This document shows positions 6,895-10,819 of a stretch of DNA of 10,819 bases, one piece after another (the first letter of the stretch is position 1; the number at the start of each line of letters is the position of its first letter). The stretch covers positions 1 to 10,819 of the forward strand of contig JANTFJ010000056.1 of assembly GCA_024763495.1 (NCBI GenBank), read 5' to 3'. The position numbers were made by a program, and so were the translations under genes. Source of the stretch: Desulfobulbaceae bacterium. GTDB taxonomy: Bacteria > Desulfobacterota > Desulfobulbia > Desulfobulbales > SURF-16. The notes beneath the pieces are model-generated. The model saw only the letters and a program-made list of their open reading frames with translations. It did not search any database and was not told where the DNA came from.

Positions 6895-7110
6895 GTAACT
6901 GCTTACAGGACACCGAATGGAGTCGGAGTTTATGCCCTGTTTTTAAGGGTGTTTACCTCTTTCCGCAAGCAGGCTGACTGACGTATGACTAATACGCTGC
7001 GCCAGCCTGCTCGCAAAAATCTCCAGCACCATGTAAACAGTTACAATTACGGGGGTTAGCGAAGTTATTTTTGAGTGAGCCCTTAAGGCGCTTACCCCGT
7101 GAGTAGTTAC
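6895..7110 (-). mobile_element. 216-bp MITE-like element 3 with perfect 8-bp target duplication
   Basis: The ends are GTAACTGCTTAC (6895-6906) and GTGAGTAGTTAC (7099-7110), inverted repeats matching at 10 of 12 positions. CAAGGAGA flanks it exactly on both sides (6887-6894 and 7111-7118), a clean 8-bp target duplication. On the minus strand it begins GTAACTACTCAC and continues GGGGTAAGCG, close to the GTAACTGTTCAG and GGTAAGCG of elements 1 and 2. It contains the 23-bp dispersed motif (7059-7081). A strong hairpin pairs 6965-6976 with 7003-7014 at 11 of 12 positions, with an inner CGTAT/ATACG stem. No gene lies inside. GTAA termini plus 8-bp duplication suggest IS66-type transposition. It sits between the dehydratase-like and ACP genes. 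Confidence 0.8.
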
Positions 7111-7112
7111 CA

Positions 7113-7117
7113 AGGAG
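7113..7117 (+). promoter_or_regulatory. Ribosome binding site of the ACP gene, inside the target duplication
   Basis: AGGAG lies 15 bases before the ACP ATG, a longer spacing than usual, but it is the only purine-rich site there. It is part of the right-hand CAAGGAGA duplication made by element 3, so the insertion split the spacer while leaving one copy of the ribosome site next to the gene. Confidence 0.5.
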
Positions 7118-7132
7118 AAATAAAAAACAGCG

Positions 7133-7399
7133 ATGGAAAATGATATAAGCAAAACAATCCTGCGGGTTGCCGGGATAATCATCAACGAGTTGAAACTTGA
7201 AGATGTCACCCCGGAAACCTTTGAGCCTGATCTTGATCTGGTTGATGAAGTGGGGGTGGACAGCATGGATCTTGCCACGGTTGCCCTGGTTCTCCGCGAT
7301 GAATACGGGATCAGGATTGATGAAGATGATTATCCCAAACTTACCACAGTGCGGATAATTGCCGAATACATTAACAACAAGTTAAGCAATGACGATTAA
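7133..7399 (+). CDS. Acyl carrier protein
   Basis: This 88-aa acidic protein has the size and helix pattern of a type II acyl carrier protein. The 4'-phosphopantetheine site is S44 in VGVDSMDLATV, the DSM/DSL context typical of the family. Helix I is at about residues 3-20, helix II starts at S44, and helix III/IV (TTVRIIAEYINNKL) closes the protein. It would be activated by a phosphopantetheinyl transferase not present in this window, and would carry intermediates between the cluster's ketosynthases, dehydratase-like protein and probably the radical SAM enzymes. It is a dedicated ACP rather than the housekeeping one, judging from the setting. Its TAA is followed without a gap by the GTG of the next gene, so the two are translationally coupled. 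Confidence 0.93.
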   Translation: MENDISKTILRVAGIIINELKLEDVTPETFEPDLDLVDEVGVDSMDLATVALVLRDEYGIRIDEDDYPKLTTVRIIAEYINNKLSNDD

Positions 7400-8467
7400 G
7401 TGACCTCAAACCCGGCAGCAGAAATAGAATATAAGTTTTCGGAGATAATTGCCGATCCGGTAGTCAGGGAGAGATTCGCCAGGGTACGGAAGTATTTTTT
7501 TCTGCGGGAATCGACCTATGACATGACTAACCGCTGTAATATCCGTTGTGATGGCTGTTATTATTTTACCGGAGAAAAACAGTTTGCCGGGGAAAACCGC
7601 AACAGGGACGACTGGCAGGCTCTCCTGGAAACGGAAAAGGAAAGAGGTATAACCTTTGTGGTGCTGGCCGGGGCCGAACCTTCGCTGGCAGTTGATCTCT
7701 GCCGGGTCTGCTATAAGGTTATTCCCCTGGGGGCCATTGCCACCAACGGTCTGAACCATATCCCCAGGGACATAAATTATAAAATTCATATTTCCGCCTG
7801 GGGTAATGATCGAACCAGTCTGGAAATTCGCGGGGCCGAGAACATGCTGGCCAGGCAGATGGCTAATTATGAGGATGATCCCAGGGCTGTCTTTGTGTAT
7901 ACCTTTACCCCGGTCAATATTGATCAGGCCCGTGAAGTAACTGAACTTCTGGCTGAAAATAGTCAGAAAATCACCTTTAATATGTTTTCCGCTCCCGTGG
8001 GCTACAAGGGGCATCTGCGTCATACAGGCGTGACCCTGGCGCGAACCAGGGAAATAATGAGCGAATTGCTGGAGCAATACCCGGAAACGGTTATTTATTC
8101 CCCTTATAATATTGTCGCCCATACCCATGGAAAAGGGCTGCATGAGCTTTACTCCTGTTCCTATCCCCGGATGAACCCTTCCACGGCCATTGGCCTGGGT
8201 CGTTCTTTTCGCCAGTATAGAACTAATCTTGAATGGGACAGGCAGGCGGCCTGCTGCGTGCCGGACACGGACTGCGCCGACTGTCGGCATTATGCGGCCG
8301 GCAGCGCCGTGGTTACGGCCCGGATGTACCGTCATGCCGCAACCCCAGATACCTTCAAGGCCTGGCTTGATTATGTGGATACCTATCTGGCAGTCTGGGT
8401 AATGGGTTATGAAAAGGGCAAAAATCTCTGCGAGCGGCCCCCGCAACCGCCAAAAGATGAAAATTGA
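7400..8467 (+). CDS. Radical SAM enzyme with C-terminal Cys-rich motif (paralogue A)
   Basis: This 355-aa protein has the radical SAM 4Fe-4S motif C46-x3-C50-x2-C53 in TNRCNIRCDGCYYF. A GAEP sequence at 91-94 stands in the place of the usual GGEP. Near the C-terminus C253, C285, C286, C292 and C295 form a set (CC-x5-C-x2-C) repeated in the next gene, which suggests ligands for a second iron-sulfur cluster; it is not the standard SPASM pattern I know. No cobalamin domain is present. The enzyme should cleave SAM to a 5'-deoxyadenosyl radical; the substrate is unknown, but the ACP gene immediately before suggests an acyl-ACP or lipid. The start is GTG 7400, flush with the ACP stop, leading to TYDMTNRC at residue 39. 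A 346-codon open frame on the opposite strand is a coding shadow. Confidence 0.85.
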   Translation: MTSNPAAEIEYKFSEIIADPVVRERFARVRKYFFLRESTYDMTNRCNIRCDGCYYFTGEKQFAGENRNRDDWQALLETEKERGITFVVLAGAEPSLAVDLCRVCYKVIPLGAIATNGLNHIPRDINYKIHISAWGNDRTSLEIRGAENMLARQMANYEDDPRAVFVYTFTPVNIDQAREVTELLAENSQKITFNMFSAPVGYKGHLRHTGVTLARTREIMSELLEQYPETVIYSPYNIVAHTHGKGLHELYSCSYPRMNPSTAIGLGRSFRQYRTNLEWDRQAACCVPDTDCADCRHYAAGSAVVTARMYRHAATPDTFKAWLDYVDTYLAVWVMGYEKGKNLCERPPQPPKDEN

Positions 8468-8469
8468 TT

Positions 8470-9468
8470 ATGAAAACCGTAAGCTCCCTGCTTGATGAGC
8501 ATTGGTATGAACGTTATAAAAAAATATCAAAACTCAATATTCGCAGTTCAATATATGATGTTACAAACCGCTGTAACCTGCGCTGCAAAGGCTGTTTTTT
8601 CTTTTCGTCAGGTGAACATGAGGCAGCGGTCGAAGAAAATGATATTGACAGATGGCACGATTTTATCGAAAAAGAAATGGCAAGGGGGGTTAACCTGGCT
8701 ATTCTCATCGGCGGTGAACCGACCCTCTGCCTGGACAGGATCGAGGCCTTTTACCGGCGTCTGCCCACTTTCTGCGCCACCAACGGCCTGATTAAGGTTC
8801 CCCGTGACCGTTTTCCGAATATGATGGTGGGTCTTTCCCTCTGGGGCGATGCTGAAGATGAAAAAATTCTACGCGGCAGGGATACTTTTAAAATCTCCAG
8901 TAAAAATTATGAAGGCGACCCCTATACCTATTATCTTTACACCATTACCCCCAAACAGCTCGGCAAGACTGAAAGAAATATCAAAAAAATAGCTGACGTC
9001 GGGCTGAAGGTACACATGCAGCTTTTGTCTAATGATGAAGGGGTAGACGGTTTTTCCTGGCAACCCCCGGAACTGATTGATATCCGGGCGGAAATGGATG
9101 ATATGCTGGATAAATATCCGCAAACCGTGATTTCCTCGCGTTATTACCATGAAATTATCACCACCGGCCGGATGCTGGGCCGACCCTTCGGCTGGCTGGA
9201 ATGCCCTTCAGTCACCGAGCCGCTGGACAACAGAAATCCCCGGCCCAAAAGGCTGACCAATTTTATCCGCTGGGCCTCTGACCTGAAGACCATGCATCGC
9301 TGTTGCACCTCTGAGACCAGGGACTGTTCCACCTGTAAGGACGGGGCCGCCCACATGAGCTGGGTCATGGTTAACAAGCGGGGTCATATCAAGACGGCTA
9401 AAGATCTGCAAAACTGGATAGAGGTCTATGAAATGTTTGCTAAACTTTATCAGTTTATTCCCTGGTAA
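8470..9468 (+). CDS. Radical SAM enzyme with C-terminal Cys-rich motif (paralogue B)
   Basis: This 332-aa radical SAM protein is clearly related to the previous gene. It shares IYDVTNRCNLRCKGCFFF (C35, C39, C42), GGEP at 81-84, FCATNGL and ISSRYY. The C-terminal cysteine set is C245, C278, C279, C286 and C289 (CC-x6-C-x2-C). The same order and similar spacing in both proteins argue for an auxiliary cluster or metal site. The pair most likely arose by tandem duplication and may act together or on successive steps. ATG 8470 is chosen, two bases after the upstream stop; TTG 8464 in the same frame would add only two residues and overlap that stop. Six bases separate its TAA from the following ketosynthase gene. 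The reaction is not known. Confidence 0.85.
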   Translation: MKTVSSLLDEHWYERYKKISKLNIRSSIYDVTNRCNLRCKGCFFFSSGEHEAAVEENDIDRWHDFIEKEMARGVNLAILIGGEPTLCLDRIEAFYRRLPTFCATNGLIKVPRDRFPNMMVGLSLWGDAEDEKILRGRDTFKISSKNYEGDPYTYYLYTITPKQLGKTERNIKKIADVGLKVHMQLLSNDEGVDGFSWQPPELIDIRAEMDDMLDKYPQTVISSRYYHEIITTGRMLGRPFGWLECPSVTEPLDNRNPRPKRLTNFIRWASDLKTMHRCCTSETRDCSTCKDGAAHMSWVMVNKRGHIKTAKDLQNWIEVYEMFAKLYQFIPW

Positions 9469-9474
9469 CAGGCA

Positions 9475-10722
9475 ATGAGGCCGCAGGATGCCGTTATTTT
9501 AGGGTATGATGCCGTGTCCCCGCTGGGCAGTGATCTTGACAGCCAGTGGCAGCAGGCCCTGGAGGGGCGGAGCGGCATAGGTGAGCTTACCCGTTTTCCT
9601 CTTAATGCCGATTTTCCTGTGCGGATTGCCGGTCAGGTTCCTGATATTGACGATGAACCCTATCCCTTTCTGGCGCCCCGGCAGCAGGCTTCCTGGAGTT
9701 CCCCGGTTTTTAAATACGCCATGCTCACGGTGGAACGGGCCCTGGCCCGCAGTCAGGTGGAAATTACCCCTGATATCTCTCCCCGGACAGCGGTTACCTA
9801 CAGCTCGGCTATTGGCGGCCTGGATGCGGTGCTTAAGGCTGATCGGCGTTTAATCGCTGAAAATAAATTGCCCCATCCCTACACCAATCCCAATTCCTGT
9901 ATCAATATGGTTGGTGGTAAAATTGCCATCCAGACCAGGGCCAGGGGGCCGATAACCTCAACGATTACGGCCTGCGCCACCGGCCTGTCATCAATAATAA
10001 TCGGGGCCATGTTCCTGGCCCAGGGCCGGGCTGATGTCGCTGTCTGCGGCGCGGTTGATTTTGCCCTGGTGGAACCTATTGTCGCTGGTTTTTCCACCAT
10101 GAACGGCTGCTATAATCCCAAAGAGGGACAGGAAAATGAGCCGCCCCGGGCTGCCAGTCGACCCTTTTCCCGCAACCGGCGGGGTTTTGTCCTTTCGGAA
10201 GGGGCCGGGGCGGTAATAATTGCCACCAGGGAATTTGCCGAAACTCACGGCCTGTCCTGGAAATTTGAGCTGGCGGGCTGGGCCATGACCTCGGACGCCC
10301 ATCATTTTGTTGCCCCCTGTTTGCCGACAGTTAAGCAATGCATGGCTGAAGCGATAAATGATGCTGGTCTTCAGCCGCCTGATATCAGTGCGGTTAACGC
10401 CCATGCCGCTTCAACCAGGGTGGGCGACAAGGTTGAATATGATGCCCTGCTGGATCTGTTCGACAGCCGGATTCCCCCGGTCTGCGCTAATAAATCTCTT
10501 ATCGGTCATGCCATGGGCGCTTCCAGTGTTATTGAGTCAATTTTCGCCCTTAAGGGCATGGAAAATGATATACTGCCCCCGACAATTAACTATGAACCTG
10601 ATCCGGAAATAGCCCTTGACTGCCTGGCCCGGGGCAGACAGCGGCTCAGCCAGGAATTTGTTTTGAAAAATGCCTTTGGCTTCGGTGGCTGTAACTGCTG
10701 CGCGGTTTTTCGCCGGGTTTGA
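9475..10722 (+). CDS. Beta-ketoacyl-ACP synthase (FabF-like ketosynthase)
   Basis: This 415-aa protein is a full-length, single-domain KAS II-type ketosynthase that performs decarboxylative Claisen condensation of an acyl thioester with malonyl-ACP. Visible landmarks are VILGYDAVSPLG at the N-terminus, nucleophile C167 in ITACATGLSS, H310 in VNAHAAST, K340 and H345 in NKSLIGHAMGASS, and KNAFGFGGCN at the end. The Cys-His-His triad is complete. The NAHAAST loop differs from the usual NAHGTST by Ala for Gly. It is distinct from the fused ketosynthase that opens the gene set, so the system has two condensing units, perhaps for initiation and elongation or for different chain lengths. The start is ATG 9475. 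The following non-coding tail carries a degenerate dispersed repeat, so this may be the last gene of the set. Confidence 0.92.
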   Translation: MRPQDAVILGYDAVSPLGSDLDSQWQQALEGRSGIGELTRFPLNADFPVRIAGQVPDIDDEPYPFLAPRQQASWSSPVFKYAMLTVERALARSQVEITPDISPRTAVTYSSAIGGLDAVLKADRRLIAENKLPHPYTNPNSCINMVGGKIAIQTRARGPITSTITACATGLSSIIIGAMFLAQGRADVAVCGAVDFALVEPIVAGFSTMNGCYNPKEGQENEPPRAASRPFSRNRRGFVLSEGAGAVIIATREFAETHGLSWKFELAGWAMTSDAHHFVAPCLPTVKQCMAEAINDAGLQPPDISAVNAHAASTRVGDKVEYDALLDLFDSRIPPVCANKSLIGHAMGASSVIESIFALKGMENDILPPTINYEPDPEIALDCLARGRQRLSQEFVLKNAFGFGGCNCCAVFRRV

Positions 10723-10727
10723 GTAAG

Positions 10728-10750
10728 GGCCCGTTCAAAATTAACTTCCC
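10728..10750 (+). repeat. Degenerate copy of the dispersed 23-bp motif, in the 3' tail
   Basis: This segment matches the motif at 98-120 at 18 of 23 positions, and the similarity continues for a few bases (ATTTTAGA here, ATTCTAAA at 121-128). GTAAG at 10723-10727 precedes it, as in the other copies. It starts five bases after the stop of the last ketosynthase gene and runs in the same orientation as copy 1. The rest of the tail to 10819 holds no gene and no clear terminator that I can see. Confidence 0.5.
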
Positions 10751-10819
10751 ATTTTAGAGGGGGAACTATAACACATTTTGAAACGATCATGGTCAGTCAA
10801 AATCCTCAACGTAGCCCTG

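Noticed and set aside
6943..7278. 111-codon minus-strand open frame covering element 3 and part of the ACP gene
   Set aside because: Its first part is antisense to the ACP and the rest is repeat DNA. I considered a transposase remnant but could not support it.
7406..8446. 346-codon open frame on the minus strand opposite radical SAM paralogue A
   Set aside because: It lies fully antisense to a gene with clear radical SAM motifs, its translation shows no recognisable domain, and long antisense frames are common where the sense gene avoids certain codons.
1..10819. CRISPR arrays, tRNA or rRNA genes
   Set aside because: No regularly spaced repeat series and no recognisable tRNA or rRNA sequence was seen; the repeats present are dispersed and element-like.

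Overview
The window looks like a chromosomal accessory region from a bacterium of moderate GC content, most likely a member of Desulfobacterota. This placement is inferred from overall gene character and from my recollection that gene sets of this kind were described in anammox planctomycetes and in Desulfotalea. No marker gene in the window proves it.

Layout. Positions 1-178 are non-coding, with an imperfect stem-loop and a short dispersed repeat. Positions 179-2104 hold a tight chemotaxis pair, cheB then cheR. From 2105 to 2494 there is a spacer with a 178-bp MITE-like element and a repeat-bearing AT-rich leader. Positions 2495-10722 carry one co-directional lipid or polyketide-type gene set: a ketosynthase fused to a degenerate second ketosynthase half (chain-length-factor-like), a B12-binding radical SAM enzyme, a small hotdog dehydratase-like protein, an acyl carrier protein, two paralogous radical SAM enzymes, and a second complete ketosynthase. 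The last 97 bases are non-coding and carry a degenerate copy of the repeat seen at the start of the window.

How the genes may work together. The ACP would carry the growing chain. The ketosynthase/CLF-like fusion and the separate ketosynthase would extend it, and the dehydratase-like protein would introduce or bind unsaturated or hydroxylated intermediates. The three radical SAM proteins would then make unusual radical modifications such as methylation, cyclisation or C-C bond formation. This resembles the 'ladderane' class of gene clusters. The product is unknown. No ketoreductase, enoyl reductase, CrtI-like desaturase, acyltransferase or thioesterase lies in the window, so these would come from elsewhere.

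A second theme is invasion by small non-coding elements. Three elements (2191-2368, 6227-6406, 6895-7110) begin GTAACT, end in the inverse and share a central stem-loop. One has a perfect 8-bp target duplication. GTAA ends plus 8-bp duplications point to IS66-type mobilisation. A fourth, unrelated palindromic element (6011-6151) sits between 9-bp direct repeats at the stop codon of the B12 radical SAM gene. All insertions lie between genes, and the reading frames remain intact.
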